Assembly: GCA_023439185.1 (NCBI GenBank)
Contig: JAEXOR010000051.1
Location: forward strand, 1-29,638
DNA: 29,638 nucleotides
Source of the DNA: Bacillota bacterium
Lineage (GTDB): Bacteria > Bacillota > Desulfotomaculia > Desulfotomaculales > Desulfallaceae
Reading direction: 5' to 3'
This document shows, one piece after another, positions 1-8,700 of this stretch. How positions within the stretch are numbered: position 1 is the first letter of the stretch; the number at the start of each line of letters is the position of its first letter. Under the pieces are notes generated by a model. The model had not been told where the DNA came from, did not search any database, and saw nothing but the letters and a program-made list of their open reading frames with translations. The position numbers and the translations under genes are program-made.

Positions 1-15
1 CCGGGCGGCGCGTAA

Positions 16-132
16 AAAACTTTAATTTGTTAAAAATGCGTACAAAAGGTCCACGACGGTAAGCAGATCATAGAAAACGGCGCTGTATTATGCCGGCCCT
101 GCGCCCGTGGAGCCTACTATAATGTGCTTTAA
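16..132 (+). pseudogene. Decayed C-terminal end of an FmdE-like zinc-ribbon protein
   Basis: Frame 1 reads a Cys pair (codons at 28-30 and 37-39), then VHDGKQ, then LCRPCARGAYY, and stops at 130-132. This two-CxxC pattern is typical of the C-terminal zinc ribbon of FmdE-family proteins, which are encoded with molybdenum formylmethanofuran dehydrogenase and many other molybdenum enzymes in anaerobes. In-frame TAA codons at 13-15 and 31-33 (the second lies inside the first CxxC) mean it cannot be translated as an intact protein here. The rest of the gene, if present, lies before the window. The family assignment rests on motif memory, so it is moderate at best. Confidence 0.45.
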
Positions 133-237
133 ACAGGGCCGTTCCATAATATTTCAGAGTATAACCGGGTAAAAATGCTTGTACGCACTATTAAGATATG
201 CTAATCTCATTAAAGAGAAGATAATTTATCATAAAAA

Positions 238-402
238 AAGGTGGTGTTAAAATATAAAAATTGACGAAATCATATACCGTCCAAATAAAGAACTCCCGTC
301 CCGCCGGTGGCGGTGAAAATTTGTGAAATGTGGAAAATATCCTTTGATGATATTTTTTACGTCAATCATGGTATGTTGACCGGAACCAAGATGGGTATGT
401 AA
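238..402 (+). pseudogene. Truncated copy of the XRE regulator gene at 13404
   Basis: The frame ending at the TAA at 400-402 encodes DDIFYVNHGMLTGTKMG, nearly identical to EDIFYVNHSILTGTKMG in the intact regulator at 13404-13712. DNA similarity continues back through the GGTGGCG stretch to a GAcGAAaTCATAT segment with a one-base insertion (263-275), and again at the ribosome site (AAGGTGG, 239-245). The start codon appears to be ATA (254-256) instead of ATG, and about 85 bp of the front half, including much of the HTH, is deleted. It is therefore a dead paralogue lying on the other side of the bam cluster from the live copy. Confidence 0.75.
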
Positions 403-433
403 ATAAATAAGTATCATCTAAATAGTTTTTTAA

Positions 434-460
434 GCCTCAGAAGTGAGGCGCTTTGTTTTT
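434..460 (+). terminator. Intrinsic terminator after the regulator remnant
   Basis: Stem GCCTCA (434-439) pairs with TGAGGC (444-449) around a GAAG loop, followed by a T-rich tail ending in TTTTT at 456-460. It probably ended the ancestral regulator transcript and now insulates the bam promoter from upstream transcription. Confidence 0.7.
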
Positions 461-510
461 CACGGCAGTTATATGTATGTTTTTGTCAGCGTTATTTTAA
501 TTACTGTGTG

Positions 511-559
511 TACACTGTGATCTATTAATTGAACAGTGTATGATTTTCATACACTGTTC
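511..559. promoter_or_regulatory. Palindromic operator or enhancer cluster (TACACTGT half-sites)
   Basis: The 8-mer TACACTGT occurs at 511-518 and 550-557, and its complement ACAGTGTA at 533-540. The last two lie in a perfect 13-bp inverted repeat, GAACAGTGTATGA (531-543) and its complement (547-559), separated by only TTT. No T-run follows, so it is not a terminator. It sits about 100-150 bp upstream of the sigma-54-like promoter at 659-674, the usual range for an enhancer-binding activator. The ten-mer CATACACTGT recurs at 23121-23130. Function is inferred. Confidence 0.6.
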
Positions 560-658
560 GGACAGTTCCCTGAAAATTAATCGTTAATGTGTCCACGCTC
601 CGGGCAATATCATTGGATAATTATAAGGCCGATTATCGTTATGCACGTCTGCGGTTAA

Positions 659-674
659 TGGCATAGAAATTGCT
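659..674 (+). promoter_or_regulatory. Sigma-54-type (-24/-12) promoter of the bam operon
   Basis: TGGCAT-N5-TTGCT matches the sigma-54 consensus TGGCAC-N5-TTGCW, with the required 10 nt between the GG (660-661) and GC (672-673) dinucleotides. The predicted transcription start is near 685, about 70 nt before the radical SAM start codon. A strong inverted repeat lies at enhancer distance upstream. No sigma-54 activator gene is in the window. Confidence 0.6.
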
Positions 675-755
675 AGTTAAATCGTATAACGTGGAGAAAA
701 TCAGGGAGTTAGTGATTGTTCCGCTTTTTATAAAAGTGAACTGGGAGGATATTAA

Positions 756-1871
756 ATGAGAAAACAAACGGCACATACTGAGCAACTTAAAAAATTGTAC
801 GATAAAGAAGACGGGAGATTACAGGGAGACGGCCCGTTTAAGAAGTTTCCTTTTTTCTGGTTCATCCTTTTTCTGTCATACAAGTGCACAAGAAGGTGTA
901 AGTACTGTTATGCCTATAACCAGGTCGGCGACGACAATACAATGGAAATGGATGAAAATACATTTTCCCGGTTATTGGAATGGATTCCGGAAGTCTGGAA
1001 AGTAAACAACGTTAAAGTGAATTCTGTGGGTTTCCTGGGCGGGGAACCCCTGTTAAGAACGGACAGAATTAAAAAAGTTATGGATTCGGTATATAAAAAC
1101 ACCGACGGGATGCAGGGTTATCTTTATACCAACGGAGACCTGGTGGACTCGGTTAACTGGGACGATCTTGAAGATATCCAATGGATCTATTCAAATATCA
1201 CAGATAACAGCATTGAAGAACTGGCCAGAAGGATGAAGATCATCCAGGACAGATCAAATGCCATCGGCCAAACAATAGTAGCCACCATGGATGATTACAA
1301 CTTAGAGCGAGTGCTTGATATAACAAGGTTCGGCCTGGAAAACGGATACCGTTTAAGATTCCAAAAAGACATTTACAGAGGGCTGGATACCGAATACAAG
1401 GAAAGACTATTAAAGAAATATCATGAATTATGTGATTTATCGGAGAGTTATATCATCAAAGGATACGATGTGCACGTTACCTTCTTATTGGATACTTTAG
1501 TTCCTTTTTGGGACAGCGAGCTTTCCCCGTATCCATGCGGCAAAAGGATCGCCACGGTATTCCCCGACGGAACGGTGGGACCCTGCATCAGGGAACACTC
1601 ATTCAAAACCGGAACGATATTTGATCCGGATCCGATGAGCATCCTGCAGTGCGACACTTTTCATTATGATCTCACCAGGCCGGACATCCCGGATGAGTGC
1701 AGGGCGTGCGAAGTCCGGACCACCTGCCAGGGCGGATGTCCCCATGATAAATTGTTGCTGACCGGTTCCAGGGCCGGAAAATCTCTGGCCTGTGAAATAC
1801 ACAAGGAAATCATTCCAAGACTGAGATACCTGGAGCAATTAAAGAGTGATGCCAAAAACAAAAATAATTAA
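756..1871 (+). CDS. Radical SAM/SPASM protein next to bamB, putative maturase
   Basis: This 371-residue protein has the radical SAM cluster motif C44-x3-C48-x2-C51 and a GGEP motif at residues 95-98. Its C-terminal half is a full SPASM domain with C261, C277, then C315-x2-C318-x5-C324-x3-C328 and C346, which would bind two auxiliary 4Fe-4S clusters. SPASM enzymes usually modify peptides or protein side chains. A SPASM subfamily is known to occur beside tungsten aldehyde:ferredoxin oxidoreductases and is annotated as their maturase. The gene has a GGAGG site seven bases before the ATG and is the first gene behind the sigma-54-like promoter, 103 bp before bamB. I infer a role in BamB maturation, but modification of a small peptide or an unrelated role is possible. 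Family assignment is secure; function is not. Confidence 0.75.
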   Translation: MRKQTAHTEQLKKLYDKEDGRLQGDGPFKKFPFFWFILFLSYKCTRRCKYCYAYNQVGDDNTMEMDENTFSRLLEWIPEVWKVNNVKVNSVGFLGGEPLLRTDRIKKVMDSVYKNTDGMQGYLYTNGDLVDSVNWDDLEDIQWIYSNITDNSIEELARRMKIIQDRSNAIGQTIVATMDDYNLERVLDITRFGLENGYRLRFQKDIYRGLDTEYKERLLKKYHELCDLSESYIIKGYDVHVTFLLDTLVPFWDSELSPYPCGKRIATVFPDGTVGPCIREHSFKTGTIFDPDPMSILQCDTFHYDLTRPDIPDECRACEVRTTCQGGCPHDKLLLTGSRAGKSLACEIHKEIIPRLRYLEQLKSDAKNKNN

Positions 1872-1917
1872 TCAATAAGCTTATCAAAACAAAAGTTTGC
1901 ATAAAGGAGGAATCGTT

Positions 1918-1971
1918 ATTCAGCAACCGGGCAAACAAACAGATTTGCAAAAAACATATATGGAGGTGTAA
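1918..1971 (+). other. Possible 17-residue peptide with an AUU start between the radical SAM gene and bamB
   Basis: A near-perfect ribosome site AAAGGAGG (1903-1910) is followed seven bases later not by ATG, GTG or TTG but by ATT, which opens 17 codons (QQPGKQTDLQKTYMEV after the start) to a TAA at 1969-1971. The bamB ribosome site GGAGGTG lies at the end of this frame, so the peptide would be translationally coupled to bamB. AUU is a rare but real start codon (infC). It could be a leader peptide, a radical SAM substrate, or the remains of a lost start. Only the ribosome site and open frame support it. Confidence 0.25.
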
Positions 1972-1974
1972 AAA

Positions 1975-3963
1975 ATGAGATATGCAGAAACAGGGTACAA
2001 CCTGGAAATTGATTTAGCTACAGGAAATATAGAGCGGGTGGAAACCGATCCGAAATTAATGGAGACTCACCTGGGTGGTCTTGGTTCCGATGTTAAGATA
2101 TTCTGGGATAGAGTTCCACCCGAAGTAAAAGCCTTTGATCCTGAGAACCTGCTGGTAATCAGCAGCGGCGTATTAGGGGGCACGCAATGTTGGAGCACCA
2201 ACAGGACCACTTTCACAACCATTTCTCCACAGACTAACCTGCTGGCTTTTCCCAACATGGGCGGCTTTTTTGCCCCTGAAATGAAATTTGCCGGCTATGA
2301 TAAAATAATTTTAAGGAACAAATCACCCAAACTCGTATACATCTGGATCCACAACGACCATGTAGAAATCCGGGACGCCGAGCACCTGGCAGGCAAAGGC
2401 GCTATAGAAGTGCAAGACCTCATTCGCGACGAACTCGGTGACCCTGACGCCCAGGTGGCCGCCATTGGTCTGGCGGGCGAAAACCGCAGCTTCATGGCCT
2501 CCATCGAGCAATCCAGATCAAGTGCCAGCCGTTTAGGCAGCGGCGCCGTCATGGGCGACAAGAAAGTTAAAGCCATCGCCGTGCGCGGCACCAAGGACGT
2601 TTATATCGCCGACGGCGCCAAACTGATGGAGCATATCGAAGACCTGAAGAAATTCGTTGTCCACCGCAACGCCCATCCCCTTACCGGAATAGAAATGGTT
2701 ATCCACGCCGGCGTAGGTTCGCCGCAGGCGATGAAGCACGTTGACGAATCCTGGCATATGACCGGTTTTTCCCATGGTAACGCCCGGGTCCGTAAAAAAG
2801 ACTACTGGACCGAAGAAATCTATGAGAGCTGGAGCAAGAGCCACTGGAGCGCGGTAAAACGGTTCATCGCCTGTTTTAACTGTACCCAGCAGTGCGGCGC
2901 TTTAATTTCCTTCGAGGATGTACCCAGGTACATGATGAAATGCTTCTCCAAGCTGATCTATCTATTTGCATCCGAAACAAATGACATGGACTTCACCTGG
3001 AGAGTGTTGAACAAAACTTTTAACTACGGCTTTGACTCCTTCTCCACCCCTCAGACAATGGCTATGGGTATGGAGCTGATTAGAGACGGCATTTATACCG
3101 GGGAAGACGCTAAAGACATGCCGGAAGATCCCCAGGAAAGAATGATGTGGATGCTGGACAAAACAGCCCATCGTGACGGTATCGGCGATTACCTGGCCGA
3201 CGGTATGTACTGGGCTGCCCGCAGGATCGCTAAAGATTTCAACGATGAGCGGGCAATCGCTTACGATCATAACACCATTAAGAAACACGAGCAGATGATC
3301 GTCAAGCTGGGCATGCTGGATCCCCTGTATTTCCTGATGTTTGCCAGCAACGAGAAAGCCAGTATTACACAGGTTGAAGGCAACTGGCCCCAGACGGCTA
3401 AAAACGGCCAGGAAGCGAAAGACCACTGGGTACATGACTGGATCCAGTTACCTGATCAAAGGTTCGTTGAATATTTCATGGGCTGGAATCCCCGGGGCGA
3501 AGGCTCAAACCCGTTTTACCCGACCCCTCATATGTGTGCTGAAATCGTAGACTGGATGGATTACCTGCATGCTGTGGACGATACCATCGGCCTGTGCGCC
3601 GGCATGGGCTCCTTCTGCTATAAGCCCGGCTATCATATTCACAACTACCATAAGTTTCTTTCGGCAGCCACCGGGCTGAATCTGGATAAAGACGGTCTTT
3701 ATAAAATAATCAAGAGAAACCGTCACCTGCACCGCGCGTATAACAACTTGCGGGGCTTGACCAGAGCAGACGAGAAACCGCCGGCGGACCACTGGAGAAG
3801 AAGATACCCCGAACTCGAAGAAGAACTCTTGGACACATACTATGAGTACAAAGGGTGGAACAAAAATGCTGTTCCCAAGAAAGAAACCCTGCATGAGTAT
3901 GATTTAGACTATGTGGCCGAAGAATTGATGAAGAGGGGGATTTTAACAGATGGCGAAGGTTAA
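1975..3963 (+). CDS. bamB: Benzoyl-CoA reductase (class II), tungsten active-site subunit BamB
   Basis: BamB is the catalytic subunit of ATP-independent benzoyl-CoA reductase, reducing benzoyl-CoA to cyclohexa-1,5-diene-1-carbonyl-CoA at a tungsten bis-molybdopterin centre. The 662-residue protein has the aldehyde:ferredoxin oxidoreductase fold signature: 4Fe-4S ligands C300-x2-C303-x3-C307 plus C541 in the TIGLC motif. C323 in the MMKCFSK segment matches the position of the Cys that ligates tungsten in Geobacter metallireducens BamB (Cys322 as I recall it). The segment DESWHMTGFSH (residues 257-267) corresponds to the region holding active-site Glu and His residues. A GGAGGTG site precedes the ATG, and the 3' end overlaps bamC by 14 bp. 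The whole bamB-I order follows, which separates it from generic AOR enzymes. Confidence 0.93.
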   Translation: MRYAETGYNLEIDLATGNIERVETDPKLMETHLGGLGSDVKIFWDRVPPEVKAFDPENLLVISSGVLGGTQCWSTNRTTFTTISPQTNLLAFPNMGGFFAPEMKFAGYDKIILRNKSPKLVYIWIHNDHVEIRDAEHLAGKGAIEVQDLIRDELGDPDAQVAAIGLAGENRSFMASIEQSRSSASRLGSGAVMGDKKVKAIAVRGTKDVYIADGAKLMEHIEDLKKFVVHRNAHPLTGIEMVIHAGVGSPQAMKHVDESWHMTGFSHGNARVRKKDYWTEEIYESWSKSHWSAVKRFIACFNCTQQCGALISFEDVPRYMMKCFSKLIYLFASETNDMDFTWRVLNKTFNYGFDSFSTPQTMAMGMELIRDGIYTGEDAKDMPEDPQERMMWMLDKTAHRDGIGDYLADGMYWAARRIAKDFNDERAIAYDHNTIKKHEQMIVKLGMLDPLYFLMFASNEKASITQVEGNWPQTAKNGQEAKDHWVHDWIQLPDQRFVEYFMGWNPRGEGSNPFYPTPHMCAEIVDWMDYLHAVDDTIGLCAGMGSFCYKPGYHIHNYHKFLSAATGLNLDKDGLYKIIKRNRHLHRAYNNLRGLTRADEKPPADHWRRRYPELEEELLDTYYEYKGWNKNAVPKKETLHEYDLDYVAEELMKRGILTDGEG

Positions 3964-4486
3964 AAAGACGATTAAGTCTATCAAAGTTGACGCGGATAAG
4001 TGCAACGGCTGCCGGATGTGTGAAGTAGTCTGCGCCGGCTTCCACGCCAACCCGAAATACAGCATCGTCAACCCGGCCCGTTCGCGCATTAAAGTAATTA
4101 CTTACCGGACGAAGGATATCTGGTTCCCGGTATTCGCCGGCGAGTATACCAAATCCGCCTGTGTAGGCAGAGAAAGCTATATTATCGACGGCAAAGAATA
4201 TGGCGAGTGTGATATGTGCCGGGCCGCCTGCCCGACCAGAGACAGATTCAAAGAGCCGGATTCCGGTCTGCCGTTAAGATGCGATATGTGTGAAAGTGAC
4301 CCGCCGACAAAACCGAAGTGTGTTGAAGCCTGCATAAATAACGTGCTGATTTACGAAGAGAAAGAAGTTTACGAGGAAGAAGATGTACCGGTTAGCGACA
4401 TGGAACTCGGTCTCAGGGCATTCGCAGACGCGCATGGCATGGACAAGCTCATCGAATCCGTTGCGCGCATGGCCCAGAAAAATTAA
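3950..4486 (+). CDS. bamC: Benzoyl-CoA reductase ferredoxin-like electron-transfer subunit BamC
   Basis: This 178-residue iron-sulfur protein is the direct partner of BamB and passes electrons to the tungsten site. Visible cluster motifs are C18-x2-C21-x2-C24-x3-C28, then C87-x2-C90-x3-C94, then C111-x2-C114-x9-C124-x3-C128, consistent with three 4Fe-4S clusters in the HybA/DmsB-like arrangement. It has no signal peptide, so the complex is cytoplasmic. The start overlaps the end of bamB, with AGGGGG about ten bases upstream inside bamB, implying coupled translation and a fixed stoichiometry with BamB. Confidence 0.9.
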   Translation: MAKVKKTIKSIKVDADKCNGCRMCEVVCAGFHANPKYSIVNPARSRIKVITYRTKDIWFPVFAGEYTKSACVGRESYIIDGKEYGECDMCRAACPTRDRFKEPDSGLPLRCDMCESDPPTKPKCVEACINNVLIYEEKEVYEEEDVPVSDMELGLRAFADAHGMDKLIESVARMAQKN

Positions 4487-4517
4487 AAGCTAAAGTGAAG
4501 GGAGGGATTAAGAAGTC

Positions 4518-5669
4518 GTGGAGACTGAAACCCCCATCAAAGAAGTATTCCAAGAGATACAAGAGCTAGGCGGAGATCCGGTCAAATATTGCTACCAGTG
4601 CGGCAAATGCGACACCGTCTGCCCCTGGAATAAAGTTAGAAACTTCAGTATGCGTAAACTTATCCGCGAGGCTGTCTTTGGTTTGACTGAGATCGAAACC
4701 GAAGAGATCTGGCGTTGCACCACTTGCGGCAGATGCCAGGAAGTATGTCCCCGGGAAGTCAAACAGATTCAGGATATGGTGGCCGTGCGCCGGATGGCTA
4801 CAGGATACGGCGTTTTCCCTGAACATGTTAAGACTGTGCGTGCTATAACCTCAGGTTTGGGCGCGGAAGGCAACCCCTTTGGCGAACCGCGTGCCAACCG
4901 TGCAGACTGGACCAAGGGCCTAGCTGTAAAAACCTTTGAAGAAGGCATGGAAGCCCTATACTTCCCCGGCTGCTACTTATGTTATGATCCGCGGTTAAAG
5001 AAGGTCGCCATAGCTACGGCGAAAATTCTTAATGCGGCAGGCGTGGATTACGGTATCCTGGGCGAAGAAGAGAACTGCTGCGGGGAAAGTATCCGCAAGA
5101 CCGGCAACGAAGAAATGTTTAAAGAGCTGGCCAAGACCAACATCAAGAGCTGGATTGAACACGGGGTCAAGAAAATCGTGGTTTCTTCCCCGCATTGTTA
5201 CCATACCTTTAAGAACGAGTATCCGGAATTCAACGTACACTTTGAAATAGTGCACATCTCCGAATTCATCGGCCAACTGATTAAAGAGGGCAGACTGCAG
5301 TTCAATAAAGAATACGCAAAGAAAATAATCTATCATGACCCCTGCTACCTAGGCCGGCACAATCACATCTATGACGAGCCGCGCGACGTATTAAAGGCGA
5401 TACCGGGACTGGAACTGGTTGAATTTGGTGAAAACCGGGTCAGCAGTCTTTGCTGCGGCATGGGTGGCGGCAGAATTTGGGTGGATACTGTCATGGCTGA
5501 TCGCTTCGTTAATCTCAGGCTGGAACAAGCGGTTGAGACCGGAGCCGTGGAATTGGTTACGGCCTGCCCATATTGCGTCACTAACTTTGAAGATGCCAGA
5601 GTAAATATGAACTATGATAACGCCATTGAAATTAAGGATATTACCGAGGTTCTAGCGGAACTGTTATAG
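4518..5669 (+). CDS. bamD: Heterodisulfide reductase-like CCG-domain subunit BamD
   Basis: BamD resembles a fusion of HdrC (ferredoxin part) and HdrB (CCG part) and belongs to the electron-bifurcating module of the Bam complex. Two 4Fe-4S motifs lie at the N-terminus (C25, C28, C31, C35 and C67, C70, C73, C77). Two CCG domains follow: C152/C155 with C187-C188, and C276 with C312-C313 plus C350/C353, the ligands of noncubane 4Fe-4S clusters in HdrB. The protein has 383 residues. It starts with GTG, preceded at eleven bases by GGAGGG, and lies 31 bp after bamC. Assignment follows from gene order and domains together; alone it could be called a (Fe-S)-binding HdrD/GlpC-like protein. Confidence 0.88.
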   Translation: METETPIKEVFQEIQELGGDPVKYCYQCGKCDTVCPWNKVRNFSMRKLIREAVFGLTEIETEEIWRCTTCGRCQEVCPREVKQIQDMVAVRRMATGYGVFPEHVKTVRAITSGLGAEGNPFGEPRANRADWTKGLAVKTFEEGMEALYFPGCYLCYDPRLKKVAIATAKILNAAGVDYGILGEEENCCGESIRKTGNEEMFKELAKTNIKSWIEHGVKKIVVSSPHCYHTFKNEYPEFNVHFEIVHISEFIGQLIKEGRLQFNKEYAKKIIYHDPCYLGRHNHIYDEPRDVLKAIPGLELVEFGENRVSSLCCGMGGGRIWVDTVMADRFVNLRLEQAVETGAVELVTACPYCVTNFEDARVNMNYDNAIEIKDITEVLAELL

Positions 5670-5712
5670 TACGATCAACCCAAGAGTGCGGGAAAAGTGA
5701 GGTGGTTATAAA

Positions 5713-8700
5713 GTGGATGAGGAACTGTTAAAACAATCGATCCTACAACTTTGCAGTAACCGTGGCAACACTAATTTTGGCGATGTAATGATCGTTGGCG
5801 GCGGTATCAGCGGTATTCAAGGCGCGCTGGATCTTGGCACAGCAGGTTTTAAGGTTTATCTGGTAGATAAAGCGCCGACTATCGGCGGTCACATGGCCCA
5901 GCTGGATAAGACCTTCCCGACTAACGACTGTTCCATGTGTATTGAATCGCCCAAGTTTACGGAGTGCGCCAGGCATCCGAATATTGAAATTATGACCTAT
6001 ACCGAGCTTGAGAAAGTAGAAGGCGAAGCAGGCGACTTCACAGTCACCCTGGTTAAAAAGCCCAGGTACATCGACGAGAACAAGTGCACCGGCTGCACTA
6101 CCTGTGTGGAATACTGCCCGGTGGTGTATCCTGACCAATTCAACCAGGAAATATCAAAGAATAAAGCGATCCATATCTACTTTGCTCAGGCTACACCCCT
6201 TAAGCCTTATATTGATGATAGCTGTTTCTATCTGAAAGACAAAGCCTGCACAATCTGCCAGGGCGTCTGTGCAAACGATGCCATCGACTTCGGGCAGAAG
6301 CCGGAGCGGGTAGAAGTAAAAGTAGGTGCGGTTATTTTGGCGCCGGGCTTTGATCCATACGATCCCAAGCTGCGCCAGGAATATCACTACGGTGAATTCC
6401 AAAACGTAGTCACCAGTCTGGACTATGAGCGCCTGCTGTGTGCCACCGGGCCATACGAAGGTGAGATACTGCGCGGTTCCGACTTTAAGCATCCCCATAA
6501 AGTGGCCTGGATTCAATGCGTTGGCTCCAGACAGACGCTTCCCGGCGGGAACAGCTATTGCTCAGCGGTATGCTGCACCTACGCCCAGAAACATGTTATT
6601 TTGACCAAAGACCACGACGCTAATGCCGAGTGCACGATATTCCATAACGATATTCGCTCCTACGGCAAGGATTTTGAGCGCTTCTACCGGAGAGCCGAGA
6701 AACTGCCCGGCGTTCGCTTTATCAGAAGTTATGTAAACATTGATCGAGAAGACCCGGTCACCAAGAACGTCATCGTAAGGTACTCTACCTTTGATGAAGG
6801 CGTAAAAGAAGAAGAATTCGATATGGTGGTACTATCCATTGGCTTAAACCCGCCTGCCGACGCCAATAAGCTGGCCGCCAGTTGCGGTATTGAGCTCAAT
6901 GAGCACGGTTTCTGTAAAATTAACCCGTTTAATCCAATGGAGTCAACACGCCCGGGCATCTTTATCAGTGGCGCCTTCCAAGGACCGGTGGATATCCCTG
7001 AGTCGGTTGTGACCGCCAGTGGAGCCGGCTCCCAGTGTGGTGAACTCCTTAACTACCGTCGGGGCGACCTGTCCACCGAAAGGGTGTACCCTGCGGAAAG
7101 GGATGTCACCCAAGAGGAACCTAAAATTGGTGTTTATGTATGCCACTGCGGCGCTAACATCGGCCGCGTTGTAAATGTACCCGGCGCAGTAGAGTATGCC
7201 AAGACCTTACCAAACGTGGTGCACGCAGATGAGAACCTGTTTATTTGCTCAACTGAATCTGCAGCCATGTTAGCCAAGGACATCCGGGAAAAAGGCCTGA
7301 ATCGTGTGGTTGTCGCCGCCTGTACCCCCCGGACCCACGAACCGCTGTTCCGGGATACTTTACGTGAGGCCGGCATTAACCAATACTACTTCGAATTTGC
7401 TAATATTAGAGAGCACTGTTCCTGGGTGCACTCCAAAGAGCAAGAGGCAGCCACTAAAAAGGCCAAGGAAATCATCCGCATGTCGGTGGCCAGGGTAGCA
7501 AACCTGGAGCCCCTGCAGGAATTTGACCTGCCCGTTGATAAGACCGCGCTGGTGGTCGGCGGCGGTATAGCCGGTATGACCAGTGCACTCTCCATAGCCA
7601 ACCAGGGACATCATGTGCATCTGCTGGAAAAACAGCCCCAGCTTGGCGGACTGGCGCGCAGAATTCATTACACCCTGGAAGGAACGGATGTTCAGGCCTA
7701 TGTAGATGATCTAATCCAACAGGTTTATCGTAATCAATTAGTGCACGTCTATACCAATGCTGAGATCGTGGAAGCGAGCGGTTTTGTCGGCAACTTCACC
7801 ACCAGAGTAAAATCTGACCGTGGCCTGGGTGAAATTAAACACGGCGCTATCGTCATGGCTACCGGGGCTGATATTTACAAACCCACCGAATATCTCTACG
7901 GCGAGGATGACCGGGTCATGACCCATCTTGAACTGGAAGAGAAGATCGCCGGTGGCGACGAAAAAATCGTTAACGCCAACAGCATCGTGATGATCCAGTG
8001 CGTTGGCTGCAGAAACGAAGAAAGAAATTACTGCAGCCGGGTATGCTGCACTGAGTCCATTAAAAATGCCTTAAAACTAAAAGAAATTAATCCCGACATG
8101 GACGTCTACATTCTCTTCAGGGATATCAGAACCTACGGGTATAAAGAAGACTTTTACCGGCTGGCAGCAGATAAAGGAGTCCGGTTTATCCGTTATGAAG
8201 AGCATGATAAGCCGGTAGTTGAAGCCGGCGAGTCCGAAGATGGCGAACCCGTATTGAAAGTTACCGTTACAGATTTTGTCCTGGGTAGAAAGCTTGAATT
8301 AGATGCCAATGCAGTTGCTTTAGCTGCCGCTGTTGTACCGGCAGCCGACAGGCAAGAGTTGGTCGGATTCTTCAAGGTTGCCCTGGGTGCGGATGAATTC
8401 TTCCAGGAAGCCCACGTCAAATTAAGACCGGTTGACTTCGGCGCTGAGGGCATTTTCCTGGCCGGCATGGCCCACTATCCCAAGTTCATACCGGAAACGG
8501 TCGGCCAGGCATATGGCGCGGCCGGCAGAGCTTTAACCATGCTTTCACATGATACGGTAATCGCCTCCGGCTCCGTCTGTGAAGTGGACGAGAGCAAGTG
8601 TGTTTCCTGTGGGGCCTGTATCACCGTTTGTGAGTACGGCGCTATCGAGTTCTATACCTCTCCGGTGGGCAGAAGGGCTAAGGTTAACCCGGTGCTGTGC

